The notes under the pieces: model-generated
Database searches by the model: none
Told to the model about the DNA's origin: nothing
What the model saw: only the letters and a program-made list of their open reading frames with translations
Source: Salinisphaera sp. UBA6602
GTDB lineage: Bacteria > Pseudomonadota > Gammaproteobacteria > Nevskiales > Salinisphaeraceae
Assembly (NCBI GenBank): GCA_002433465.1
Contig: DJIE01000024.1
Coordinates: 16,438-27,278 of the forward strand
Reading direction: 5' to 3'
DNA length: 10,841 nt
Program-made: the position numbers and the translations under genes
In this document: positions 1 through 6,486 of the stretch, one piece after another
Position numbering within the stretch: position 1 is the stretch's first letter
Layout of the letters: every line of letters starts with the position of its first letter

Positions 1-1074
1 ATGAACACCAACGAGGTGGTCGCCCATCTGGCCACCGAAGCCGCCGGCCAGACCGTGCACCCGAACGACCACGTCAACATGGGCCAGTCGTCCAACGACG
101 TGATCCCGACCGCCATTCATGTGGCGGCCGTCATCGAATGCGAGCGCAAGCTGCTGCCGGCACTCACCCACATGCGCGACACGCTGCGCAAGAAGGGCGA
201 AGAGCTCTCGGAGGTCGTCAAGACCGGGCGCACGCACCTTATGGATGCCATGCCCGTACGCTTCGATCAGGAGCTGGGCGGCTGGGCCGCACAGATCGAT
301 TCCGGCATCGCCCGCGTGGAAGCGGCGCTGCCGCGCATGCGCCGGCTGGCCCAGGGCGGCACCGCCGTGGGCACCGGCATTAACGCCCATCCCGAATTCG
401 GCGAGCGTTTCGCCAAGGCCATCGGCAAGGCCAGCGGCTGCCGCTTTGAAACCAGCGGCAACTACTTCGAGAGCCTGTCCTCGCAGGACGCCGCGGTCGA
501 ACTGTCCGGCCAGCTCAAGACCATCGCCGTCTCCATGATGAAGATCGCCAACGATCTGCGCTGGATGAACTCCGGCCCGCTCGCCGGTCTGGGCGAAATC
601 CAGCTGGAAGCGCTGCAGCCCGGCTCCAGCATCATGCCCGGCAAGGTCAACCCGGTGATTCCGGAAGCCGCCGCCATGGTCAGCGCCCAGGTCATCGGCA
701 ACGACAGCACGATTACCGTCGCCGGCCAGTCCGGCAACTTCCAGCTCAACGTCATGCTGCCGGTGATCGCCTACAACCTGCTGCAGAGCATCGAGCTGCT
801 GGCCAACACCAGCCAGGTCATGGCCGACAAGGCGATTGCCAGCTTCACCGTCAATCAGGCGAACCTGGACGATGCGCTGTCCAAGAACCCGATCCTCGTC
901 ACCGCGCTCAACTCGGTGATTGGCTACGACAAGGGCGCGGCCATCGCCAAGCAGGCGTACAAGGAAGGCAAGCCCATCAAGGAACTCACTCTGGAGCAGA
1001 CCGACCTCAGCGAAGAAGAGATCGACCGCCTGCTCGACCCGGCCGACCTCACCAAGGGCGGCATCAAGAAATAG
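1..1074 (+). CDS. fumC: Class II fumarate hydratase, 3' part
   Basis: The frame is open from the first base and encodes 357 residues of a class II (iron-independent) fumarase, which interconverts fumarate and malate in the TCA cycle in the cytoplasm. Family proteins are about 460 residues, so roughly the first 100 lie outside the window; the methionine at base 1 is internal (the MNxNEV segment), not the start. Visible family motifs are GQSSND (residues 28-33), GRTHL (76-80), GGTAVGTG, and the fumarase/aspartase signature GSSIMPGKVN at 208-217, which holds the mobile catalytic loop serine. The C-terminal IGYDKGAAIAK stretch is typical of FumC and argues against aspartase or argininosuccinate lyase. 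The gene ends in TAG 20 bp before a strong terminator. It is high-GC, unlike the cassettes, and marks the chromosomal left flank of the integron. Confidence 0.95.
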   Translation: MNTNEVVAHLATEAAGQTVHPNDHVNMGQSSNDVIPTAIHVAAVIECERKLLPALTHMRDTLRKKGEELSEVVKTGRTHLMDAMPVRFDQELGGWAAQIDSGIARVEAALPRMRRLAQGGTAVGTGINAHPEFGERFAKAIGKASGCRFETSGNYFESLSSQDAAVELSGQLKTIAVSMMKIANDLRWMNSGPLAGLGEIQLEALQPGSSIMPGKVNPVIPEAAAMVSAQVIGNDSTITVAGQSGNFQLNVMLPVIAYNLLQSIELLANTSQVMADKAIASFTVNQANLDDALSKNPILVTALNSVIGYDKGAAIAKQAYKEGKPIKELTLEQTDLSEEEIDRLLDPADLTKGGIKK

Positions 1075-1096
1075 GGCGGTTCACGCACGCTATTGG

Positions 1097-1122
1097 AAGG
1101 CCCGCTTCGGCGGGCCTTTTTT
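1097..1122 (+). terminator. Rho-independent terminator of fumC
   Basis: A perfect 9-bp stem (AAGGCCCGC at 1097-1105 with GCGGGCCTT at 1110-1118) closes on a TTCG tetraloop and runs into six T residues (1117-1122). It lies 22 bp after the fumC stop, so it should end fumC transcription and separate it from the integron region. Confidence 0.93.
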
Positions 1123-1361
1123 ATGCGCGCAATAGTTGCCGTGGGGCGAAATCGACCGCCATTCGAACCAAATATCCCACTTTATACGGATGGAACCCGC
1201 GCAATTCGGGCTTCACCCTTCGCACTCGCCGAGTAAACCGCAGCCTGCGGCATTGCCAGCCCCGGCCAGCCCCGCGCCCTTGCGCGCCGCGCCCGTGCCG
1301 GCTTCCAACGAACACCCATACCGCAGCGGCCGTGGCGCCGCGCGTGCAAGAGGAATAGAAC

Positions 1362-1865
1362 ATGTACAACGAACGTATGCTCGTCGGCGACCTGTCGCCG
1401 CCGCCCACCAGCGGCGATATGGACGACTGGCCCGACCAAGCGCCCTTCGTCCTTGAGAATCACGAACCCCGTGGCGCACTCGTGCTGCTGGTCGCCCTAC
1501 GGCGGCTGCCATCGCTCGGCGTCTTCATGGCCGGCTTCGCCTATAGCGTGATCTGCGTAATGGCGGGCCTGAGCCATGCCAACGCCGGCGTCGATGTCTG
1601 GGTACTCATGCCCGGCATCGTGCTGGCCCTGTTATCCGTTGTGAACCTGGTCAGCAAACGCCTGGTGCAGTATCTCGACTGCTGCCCGGCAACGCCGGAG
1701 CGCGTCAGCGCGCTCAAAGCCCGTGCCGCCCGACACGACGTTGCCGGGCCCATGACCGACGCGCAGGCACGCACCAGCGACTGCTGGCGCGTCGGCCACG
1801 TACGCCAGGCGCATGCCGTGCTCGATCGGATGAACGTCGTGGCGCGTCATGGCGTCGCCAGCTGA
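1362..1865 (+). CDS. Hypothetical two-helix membrane protein
   Basis: Encodes 167 residues that I do not recognise as a named family. ATG 1362 is preferred because AAGAGGA (1348-1354) sits 7 bp upstream as a good ribosome-binding site. The first 38 residues are hydrophilic and rich in Pro and Asp. Two hydrophobic segments follow, at about residues 52-70 and 79-97, joined by a short loop, then a basic cytoplasmic-like tail of about 65 residues. This suggests a small inner-membrane protein with both ends on the same side. GC content and codon use match fumC, so it is part of the resident chromosome rather than a cassette, and no attC follows it. It converges with intI, whose stop is about 48 bp away. 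Function unknown. Confidence 0.72.
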   Translation: MYNERMLVGDLSPPPTSGDMDDWPDQAPFVLENHEPRGALVLLVALRRLPSLGVFMAGFAYSVICVMAGLSHANAGVDVWVLMPGIVLALLSVVNLVSKRLVQYLDCCPATPERVSALKARAARHDVAGPMTDAQARTSDCWRVGHVRQAHAVLDRMNVVARHGVAS

Positions 1866-1913
1866 TGTGCGCGTGCACATTCCATGCCGACGCGCGCCTC
1901 GCGCGGTGTCCGG

Positions 1914-2888
1914 CTAGGCGTCTAGAGGGCTGACTACGCCGTGTCCGCCGCGCTTGAGCACGTGGGTATAAAGCATGGTCGTCTGCACGTTCTTATGCCC
2001 GAGTAGTTCCTGGACCGTACGAATATCGCTGCCGCGTTCCAGCAGATGGGTTGCGAATGAATGTCGCAACGTATGGCAACTCGCCTTCTTGTTGATGCCC
2101 GCCCGGCGGACCGCACGCTTCACCGACTGTTGCAGGCCTTTTTCATTCACGTGATGCCGCCGCGTTGCTCCCGAACGCGGGTCTGTAGACAACCGCGAAG
2201 ACGGAAATACGTACTGCCCGGCCAGCTCGTGCTCTGCGTTGGCATACTTCGTTGCCAACGCGTTGGGTAGATACACCGCGCCATAACCGGCCTTGAGGTC
2301 GTCCCGATGCAGGCAGGCCACATAATCCAGCTGCGCCTTCAACTCGGCGGTCACCGACGCGGGCAGGGGTGTCACCCGATCCTTGGCGCCCTTACCGTCG
2401 CGCACCACGATCTGCTGGTAATCGAAGTCCACGTCCTTCACGCGGAGACGAATAACCTCCATCAACCGCAGGCCCGAGCCGTAGAGCAGCGACGCCATCA
2501 GCTTGTAGGTGCCCTCGAGCTGGGCGAGCAGCCGGCCCACTTCCTGGGGGCTTAATACCTCGGGGATACGCTCGGGGCGTTTTGCACGCACGACATCGTC
2601 CATCCACGGCAGGTCGATTTCGAGCACTTGCCGGTAGAGATACAGAATCGCATTCAGCGCCTGATTCTGCGTTGAGGCAGCCACGTGACGATCAACCGCC
2701 AGATGGGTGAGATAAGCTTCGATTTCCGGCTTCCCCATATCCTTTGGATGGCGCTTGTCGTGGAACAGAATGAAGCGCTTGATCCAGGCAAGGTAAGTTC
2801 TCTCGGTCCGCAGGCTGTAATGGCCCAGACGTAGTCGATCGCTAACCTGATCCATCAGCTTATGGGGACGCTTTGCTGAATCCGTCAT
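1914..2888 (-). CDS. intI: Integron integrase (tyrosine recombinase)
   Basis: The 324-residue protein is a full-length IntI that recombines attI with single-stranded, folded attC sites to insert or excise cassettes. The N-terminal SAM-like DNA-binding domain spans about residues 10-95 and the catalytic domain about 108-315. All catalytic residues are present at IntI1-equivalent spacing: R141, K166, H272, R275, H298 and nucleophile Y307 (in TTMLYTH). The segment around residues 220-256, between the K and H motifs, corresponds to the extra helix that separates IntI from XerC/D and is needed for attC binding. It is transcribed away from the cassettes, the usual layout. The start codon complement is at 2886-2888. 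No frameshift or stop is seen, so it is predicted active. Its class within chromosomal integrases would need a phylogeny. Confidence 0.97.
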   Translation of the reverse strand: MTDSAKRPHKLMDQVSDRLRLGHYSLRTERTYLAWIKRFILFHDKRHPKDMGKPEIEAYLTHLAVDRHVAASTQNQALNAILYLYRQVLEIDLPWMDDVVRAKRPERIPEVLSPQEVGRLLAQLEGTYKLMASLLYGSGLRLMEVIRLRVKDVDFDYQQIVVRDGKGAKDRVTPLPASVTAELKAQLDYVACLHRDDLKAGYGAVYLPNALATKYANAEHELAGQYVFPSSRLSTDPRSGATRRHHVNEKGLQQSVKRAVRRAGINKKASCHTLRHSFATHLLERGSDIRTVQELLGHKNVQTTMLYTHVLKRGGHGVVSPLDA

Positions 2889-2905
2889 TGCTTCACACCC
2901 TATGG

Positions 2906-2935
2906 GGTATAGCGTCCTAGAATAACAGCAAACAA
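2906..2935 (-). promoter_or_regulatory. Candidate intI promoter (PintI)
   Basis: On the minus strand, TTGTTT (complement of 2930-2935) and TATACC (complement of 2906-2911) are separated by 18 bp and lie just upstream of the intI start, leaving a leader of only about 10-12 nt. Both boxes are imperfect sigma-70 matches. No CTGT-N8-ACAG LexA box is visible between 2889 and 3013. Confidence 0.4.
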
Positions 2936-2952
2936 GACCGATACATGAGACG

Positions 2953-2970
2953 TTCGTATTGCTATACGAA
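2953..2970. promoter_or_regulatory. 18-bp palindrome in the attI region
   Basis: TTCGTAT (2953-2959) and ATACGAA (2964-2970) form a perfect 7-bp inverted repeat around a TGCT spacer, midway between the two candidate promoters. Its shape suits a dimeric regulator's operator or an inverted pair of recombinase sites. No regulator can be named from sequence alone. Confidence 0.5.
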
Positions 2971-2982
2971 TTTTGGGTAGCG

Positions 2983-2991
2983 TGCTATACC
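2983..2991 (+). promoter_or_regulatory. Candidate cassette promoter (Pc), extended -10
   Basis: TGCTATACC at 2983-2991 fits an extended -10 element (TG-N-TATAAT type) pointing into the array, 39 bp before the first cassette start codon. No good -35 is found at 16-18 bp; TTGCTA (2959-2964) is 21 bp away. A second -10-like hexamer, TATACT, lies at 3004-3009. Pc in this position is usual for integrons, but this exact assignment is tentative. Confidence 0.35.
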
Positions 2992-3029
2992 TAGCAGCAG
3001 TCGTATACTTGGCGTTGGGTGGTATTCAT

Positions 3030-3404
3030 ATGAAGCTAGTAGCCCTTATATTGTCGACAGCGTTAATTAGCGGATGTGGGGCGCGCAACGATCTACGGCA
3101 GCCGTATTCAATAACTCCGGCATCGGTAGCGGCTAAGCCGCTTGATGATGTGACGTCATTTCCGGCGCGCTTATTGCCTGCATTGCTAACCGCTCGAGAG
3201 TACTTGGCCAAGAATGGTGACGACCCGGCTGACTTCTACGTTGGCGAAATTTCTGAAGATTCAGGAGAGGTTGAGTTGCCGTTGTGGCACGTTACTGCGT
3301 TTGAACGGGAGCAGGCAGCAGTAGGGAACCCCGGCGGAAAGAGTAGAACGCTTCGGTACGATCCGGAGTCAAGAAAGATAACCAGTGAGCTGTACTGGCA
3401 GTGA
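3030..3404 (+). CDS. Small hypothetical lipoprotein (cassette C1)
   Basis: Encodes 124 residues. ATG 3030 is chosen over upstream in-frame starts because those lie inside attI, and because it gives a clean lipoprotein signal peptide: MK, a hydrophobic stretch (residues 3-12), then the lipobox I-S-G-C with the lipidated cysteine at residue 16. The mature protein should be anchored to the inner or outer membrane facing the periplasm. The residue after Cys is Gly, so there is no Asp retention signal and outer-membrane sorting is possible. The rest is acidic and mixed, with no domain I recognise. As the first cassette it is the one best expressed from Pc. Its stop lies 10 bp before the R'' box of attC1. 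Function unknown. Confidence 0.82.
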   Translation: MKLVALILSTALISGCGARNDLRQPYSITPASVAAKPLDDVTSFPARLLPALLTAREYLAKNGDDPADFYVGEISEDSGEVELPLWHVTAFEREQAAVGNPGGKSRTLRYDPESRKITSELYWQ

Positions 3405-3414
3405 AGCTGGTGTC

Positions 3415-3489
3415 ACCCAACAGGTCGCTGCAGTCGACCGCCCAAAGCGCTGCCGCGCTTCGGCCGGCAACTGAGCTTCGGCGTTAAAG
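3415..3489 (+). repeat. attC1 (75-bp type)
   Basis: R'' is ACCCAAC (3415-3421) and R' is GTTAAAG (3483-3489). The body contains CGCTGCAG, GACCGCCCAAAGCGC and CGGCAACTGAGC and folds into the imperfect hairpin shared with attC5, 7 and 11. R'' is the exact complement of the attI junction box, so C1 is 3015-3483. Confidence 0.93.
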
Positions 3490-3732
3490 GTCTTGGCTTC
3501 GGCGCGCATTGGTTGGGTGTTTGGCCGCTGCCTCAGCGGTCGCCTGCAGGCAAAAACAGCCCTCGGTCTTTCAACGGTTATGCCGGCCAATTTGGCGTTC
3601 AGGTCTCGGGGCAATCCGGCGCAGGCTTTTATTCAGTGTTCTGGTTCCTGGCGCCACGGGTCCAGTTGGTACACAGTATCGGGAGTAGGCATTCGGAATT
3701 GATTGCCCGGTCGGGGCCCGGGGGTAACCGGC
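3490..3732 (+). other. Cassette C2 body: no convincing gene
   Basis: This 243-bp stretch has no ORF with an ATG start, a ribosome-binding site and a recognisable product. Two overlapping + frames are open. One starts at TTG 3493 (to 3702, 69 codons) only 2 bp after a GG-rich box. The other starts at TTG 3513, passes through attC2 into the C3 gene, and contains a GFYSVFWFLAP segment. Neither looks like a known family. Near the left end are the perfect hairpin CCGCTG-CCT-CAGCGG (3525-3539) and the palindrome GCCTGCAGGC (3542-3551). It may be a decayed gene, a promoter-bearing cassette or an RNA cassette. Confidence 0.55.
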
Positions 3733-3810
3733 CCTTAACCAGTCAATGTTGTCGGACAGTTTTTCCGCAGCTTCGCCGCTCCAAAACTGCCGCAAATTTC
3801 AGCGTTAGGC
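3733..3810 (+). repeat. attC2 (78 bp, unrelated stem)
   Basis: R'' is CCTTAAC (3733-3739) and R' is GTTAGGC (3804-3810). The stem pairs CGG-CAGTTTT (from 3753) with AAAACTG-CCG (3783-3792), with one unpaired A, as attC sites typically have. R'' matches the complement of the C2 start box GTTAAAG at 6 of 7 positions. The body differs from the main attC family of this array. Confidence 0.85.
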
Positions 3811-3823
3811 CGCTCGTCATACC

Positions 3824-4771
3824 ATGGCAAAAACTCGAACTCCCATAGGAAAGCCCTTGGAGCGCAAGCTTCTGTATGAAGCCGCGAGAACATGTTGCGT
3901 ATGTCGTGTCCCCCGCAAGCCTGTGGAGATTCACCACATAGACCAAGATCCATCGAACAACATTGAATCGAACTTGGTGGTTATTTGCCGCAATTGCCAT
4001 GATGAGGCTCATACCAAGCACACAATGTCGAAAAACCTGTCGGTCGATCACCTGAAACATGCAAAAGAAAAATGGTTGGGTGAAGTCGCAGAGCGGGCTT
4101 CCTTCGCCATGTTGCCGGGATCAAATTTGGCACAGGCTATGTGGACCTATGTGAACCACGAAAAGCTGCCCAGACTTCTGAAGCAAAAGGGCGTTAACTT
4201 TGAAGATTGGCTTTATAAGTATTTGCGCAGTATTGAAGCCATCGACCCTGACGGCGTTCCAATCTTTCAGGAGCCTATGCCGAAGTCCGGAAGGCTTGTC
4301 ACAATCTATGACCGATTCGAATGGGACACTTCTCAGCGCCTACACCATATGTACATGGGCGCCGTTGACCAACTCATACTAGAAACTAATCCAGTCGAGC
4401 TTGGAGCAATATGGACTAAGCCCGAAATTCGAGATTTGGTGAAGCCGGGTACGTTTTGCTATGCCATTCGAGGGTTTCGTTTCAGGGTCGGTGAAACAAT
4501 CAACAGAGAAGAGTCACGGCTTGTGTACGCAAGAGCCAAAGGAATTGAAATCAGGCTTCATGCAAATACACGACACATGTATGGGTCGTCGGCGCTGTAC
4601 ACCAACTTCTGCGGCAGCAACTTTTCCGCCGTGTTCATGGTCGCGAAAGATGTTGCGACCGAAGGCAATTTGCTAGTAGTAAACGCTACGCCATTGGCTA
4701 TGGGGGCAGGGTTTGTGCCAAGTGAATATCACTCGCCTTATCAACTCAAGTATGGTTGGGCCGCGGCCTAA
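3824..4771 (+). CDS. HNH endonuclease with unknown C-terminal region (cassette C3)
   Basis: The 315-residue protein starts with an HNH (beta-beta-alpha metal) nuclease domain at about residues 20-75. It shows C24-x2-C27 and C55-x2-C58 zinc ligands, the catalytic H37-H38, N50 and H59. HNH domains cut DNA using one divalent metal ion. The remaining 240 residues have no motif I can name; they contain many aromatic residues and could be a substrate- or signal-sensing domain. ATG 3824 is 14 bp after the R' box and has no strong ribosome-binding site. The stop codon TAA is formed by the R'' box of attC3. HNH proteins with variable partner domains are common in restriction and phage-defence proteins; a role here is inferred from that and from the cassette context. 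Confidence 0.85.
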   Translation: MAKTRTPIGKPLERKLLYEAARTCCVCRVPRKPVEIHHIDQDPSNNIESNLVVICRNCHDEAHTKHTMSKNLSVDHLKHAKEKWLGEVAERASFAMLPGSNLAQAMWTYVNHEKLPRLLKQKGVNFEDWLYKYLRSIEAIDPDGVPIFQEPMPKSGRLVTIYDRFEWDTSQRLHHMYMGAVDQLILETNPVELGAIWTKPEIRDLVKPGTFCYAIRGFRFRVGETINREESRLVYARAKGIEIRLHANTRHMYGSSALYTNFCGSNFSAVFMVAKDVATEGNLLVVNATPLAMGAGFVPSEYHSPYQLKYGWAAA

Positions 4772-4868
4772 CAAATCGCTGCAGCCGACCGCCCAAAACG
4801 CTGGCGCGTTTTGGGTTCGCTCCGCAGCCTTCGGCTGCTCCGGCGGCGGCTGAGCTTCGGTGTTAGGT
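4766..4868 (+). repeat. attC3 (103-bp type)
   Basis: R'' is GCCTAAC (4766-4772), the exact complement of the C3 start box GTTAGGC; R' is GTTAGGT (4862-4868). It shares both outer arms with the 75-bp type but carries an extra apical GC-rich hairpin, GCAGCC-TTC-GGCTGC. Confidence 0.94.
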
Positions 4869-4880
4869 AACGAGATCGCC

Positions 4881-5687
4881 ATGTCGAAAGAACATCAACC
4901 GGTTGAAGTATACCGCGCTGCAGCGGACGCTCTTTACATTGTCAGCGGAATGGTTCTTATCGCTTTCGCGCGACATGAATGCGATACGAAAAACATCATC
5001 ATTAGAAACTTCGTTGCTCGATCCGCTAGAACCCTCAAAAGCGTTTTTTTGCTATGGGATAATCAGGATTATCAAAATGCGTGGGCTATACATCGAGTCC
5101 TTATAGATAGGATGTTTCATCTACATAGCCTCGGAGAAAAAAATGAGTTTGAAGTTTTTGATGACTGGTCGTTTTATGAGCAGTACAAAGCGCAAAACCG
5201 GGTGAAAAGTGACGAGCTATTCAAAAATCAAGCCGTGGGCTGGGTATACAACCTGTCCGAGAAACAAAAGGAGCGGATAAGAGCTCTCGAGAAAAATAAG
5301 CCGGTTTGGAGGCGACCAAAAGCTGCAGCGGTAGCAAACGACATGGGGATGCAGTTTCTATATAAATACGGCTATGACTACGCCTCCACGCATGTTCATC
5401 CTATGGCGAACGATGGCCAGCAAGACTTTTTTATCATAACGGGTCTGGAGCCAGCAGCGAGGTTTCCCTCTAATACAACTGTAATATCAAATACGCTACT
5501 GACCGCGTCCATGATCCTGCAAGATGCCATGAACTACAGCTCATTCAAGTGGCGGAAGATTGTGTGGGAGTGCATAAGCGAAATAAGGTCGGTTATGGAG
5601 ATGGGTGGAGCCCCTTACCAAGACTCGCTTTTGAAACTGGCCGAGATGTCTCCCGGGCAAGGTCTTTGTGAGCCAAGTGGCGCCTAA
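4881..5687 (+). CDS. DUF5677-like protein (cassette C4)
   Basis: Encodes 268 residues from ATG 4881; a GTG at 4860 is in frame but lies inside attC3, so the ATG 13 bp after R' is preferred. The protein is largely helical and soluble. Its conserved-looking pattern includes RNFVARSARTLK (42-53), an Arg-rich helix with HRVLIDR (71-77), and a Y-x-x-x-S-T-H171-V-H173-P segment near residue 165-175. This resembles DUF5677-type proteins, whose biochemical role is not established to my knowledge. The assignment is by pattern recall and is moderate only. The TAA stop is part of the R'' box of attC4. The gene is AT-rich compared with the chromosome, consistent with acquisition. It stands alone in its cassette. 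Confidence 0.72.
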   Translation: MSKEHQPVEVYRAAADALYIVSGMVLIAFARHECDTKNIIIRNFVARSARTLKSVFLLWDNQDYQNAWAIHRVLIDRMFHLHSLGEKNEFEVFDDWSFYEQYKAQNRVKSDELFKNQAVGWVYNLSEKQKERIRALEKNKPVWRRPKAAAVANDMGMQFLYKYGYDYASTHVHPMANDGQQDFFIITGLEPAARFPSNTTVISNTLLTASMILQDAMNYSSFKWRKIVWECISEIRSVMEMGGAPYQDSLLKLAEMSPGQGLCEPSGA

Positions 5688-5765
5688 CAATCGCAGGCAA
5701 AGCGACGGCGCATCCGTTGCTCCTTTGTCACAACGGATACGCCGCGCTTGCTGCGGGCGTTAGGC
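5682..5765 (+). repeat. attC4 (84 bp, unrelated stem)
   Basis: R'' is GCCTAAC (5682-5688) and R' is GTTAGGC (5759-5765). The stem pairs GGCG-ATCCGTTG with CAACGGAT-CGCC, with one unpaired base on each arm. R'' matches the complement of the C4 start box GTTAGGT at 6 of 7 positions. The sequence is unlike the main attC family of this array. Confidence 0.9.
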
Positions 5766-5773
5766 ATTTAACT

Positions 5774-6400
5774 ATGAGTGCTCCCGGAATATTGTATTTT
5801 TTGACTAATGAGGCCATGCCCGGCATCGTTAAAATTGGTCACACTACCGGCGATTTGAGCGCGCGGATTTCGCAGCTAAATACTACTGGTACGCCTTCGC
5901 CATTCCAGATTGCTGCAACTTTCTATGTCTCGAATTCGGCTCAGTGTGAAAAGGAAGTCCACGCTGAGCTTGCGCCTTACCGGACAAATCCAAAGCGAGA
6001 GTTTTTCGCTCACTCTCTCTCAGACTTGCTAACTCAATCTATTCCCGTTATTAGAAGCTACCTTTCACCGTCTTTGGTGTCATCCAAGCTTGAAGACAGC
6101 CCACCCGAGTTCGCTCCTGATAGCGACGACATTTATTTCATGCTCTATTTATTACATGACGGTTATGAGCAGAGGCGAGCGTTCTCTAGCGCGGAACTAG
6201 CTGAACATCATTCTGGATACGCCCCGTTGGAAGTGGAGCTTAAGCTTATTCAGCTACAAGCATATGGTTTGGTCAAACGCGTGAACCGTGAGCATGAAGG
6301 CATAGGCTGTTGGCAATTATTACCCAGAGGTGTGAAGTTTATGTTTGATGGCAATCATTACGCTCAGGATCTTATAGAAGAAGCGAGAGATAATGCCTAA
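5774..6400 (+). CDS. GIY-YIG family nuclease, T5orf172/Mug113 type (cassette C5)
   Basis: Encodes 208 residues from ATG 5774; in-frame starts further upstream fall inside attC4. Residues 5-80 match the T5orf172 branch of GIY-YIG nucleases: the G-x-x-Y beginning (GILY, 5-8), the second motif VKIG (19-22), a conserved R31, H63 in EVHAEL, and REFF (75-78) with the metal-binding glutamate E76. These domains make DNA nicks or breaks. After a Pro/Asp-rich linker (about 105-118), residues 118-195 read like a winged-helix domain ending in a hairpin and basic strand, probably for DNA recognition. The TAA stop lies in the R'' box of attC5. The family occurs in phages and in bacterial defence loci, so either role is possible. 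Confidence 0.83.
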   Translation: MSAPGILYFLTNEAMPGIVKIGHTTGDLSARISQLNTTGTPSPFQIAATFYVSNSAQCEKEVHAELAPYRTNPKREFFAHSLSDLLTQSIPVIRSYLSPSLVSSKLEDSPPEFAPDSDDIYFMLYLLHDGYEQRRAFSSAELAEHHSGYAPLEVELKLIQLQAYGLVKRVNREHEGIGCWQLLPRGVKFMFDGNHYAQDLIEEARDNA

Positions 6401-6469
6401 CAGGACGCTGCAGTTGACCGCCCAAAGCGCTGGCGCGCTTCGGTCGGCAACTGAGCTTCGGCGTTATGT
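6395..6469 (+). repeat. attC5 (75-bp type)
   Basis: R'' is GCCTAAC (6395-6401), the exact complement of the C5 start box; R' is GTTATGT (6463-6469). The body matches attC1 closely, including CGCTGCAGTTGACCGCCC and CGGCAACTGAGCTTCGG. Confidence 0.95.
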
Positions 6470-6486
6470 TCTAAAGAGGGTCGCTT

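Larger units (their letters stand above)
2889..3020 (+). other. attI recombination site and intergenic control region
   Basis: This is the presumed primary insertion site. Its crossover box is GTTGGGT at 3014-3020, whose complement ACCCAAC is exactly the R'' box of the first cassette's attC (3415-3421), which fixes the attI/C1 junction. Upstream are the heptamer GCTATAC at 2961-2967 and 2984-2990, its inverse GTATAGC at 2907-2913, and the related CGTATAC at 3002-3008. Some of these may be integrase-binding repeats, like the DR1/DR2 sites of attI1, though those overlapping -10 boxes may simply be promoter sequence. The left limit of functional attI is not visible. Confidence 0.78.

Noticed and set aside
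1..1074. Start codon of fumC at base 1
   Set aside because: Class II fumarases have about 100 residues before this MNxNEV segment; the gene enters from outside the window.
1121..1512. Several 93-106-codon frames on both strands around the fumC-downstream region
   Set aside because: They overlap each other and the better-supported gene at 1362, have no ribosome-binding site, and read as Arg/Ala/Gly-rich shadows of GC-rich DNA.
1866..1913. Possible bidirectional terminator between the 1362 gene and intI
   Set aside because: GC-rich partial repeats are present, but no clean stem with a T-run on either strand.
2913..2928. Possible LexA box near intI
   Set aside because: ACAG is present at 2925-2928, but the required CTGT eight bases away reads CGTC.
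3525..3551. Terminator in cassette C2
   Set aside because: The hairpins are clear, but no T-run follows; kept only as structure of unknown role.
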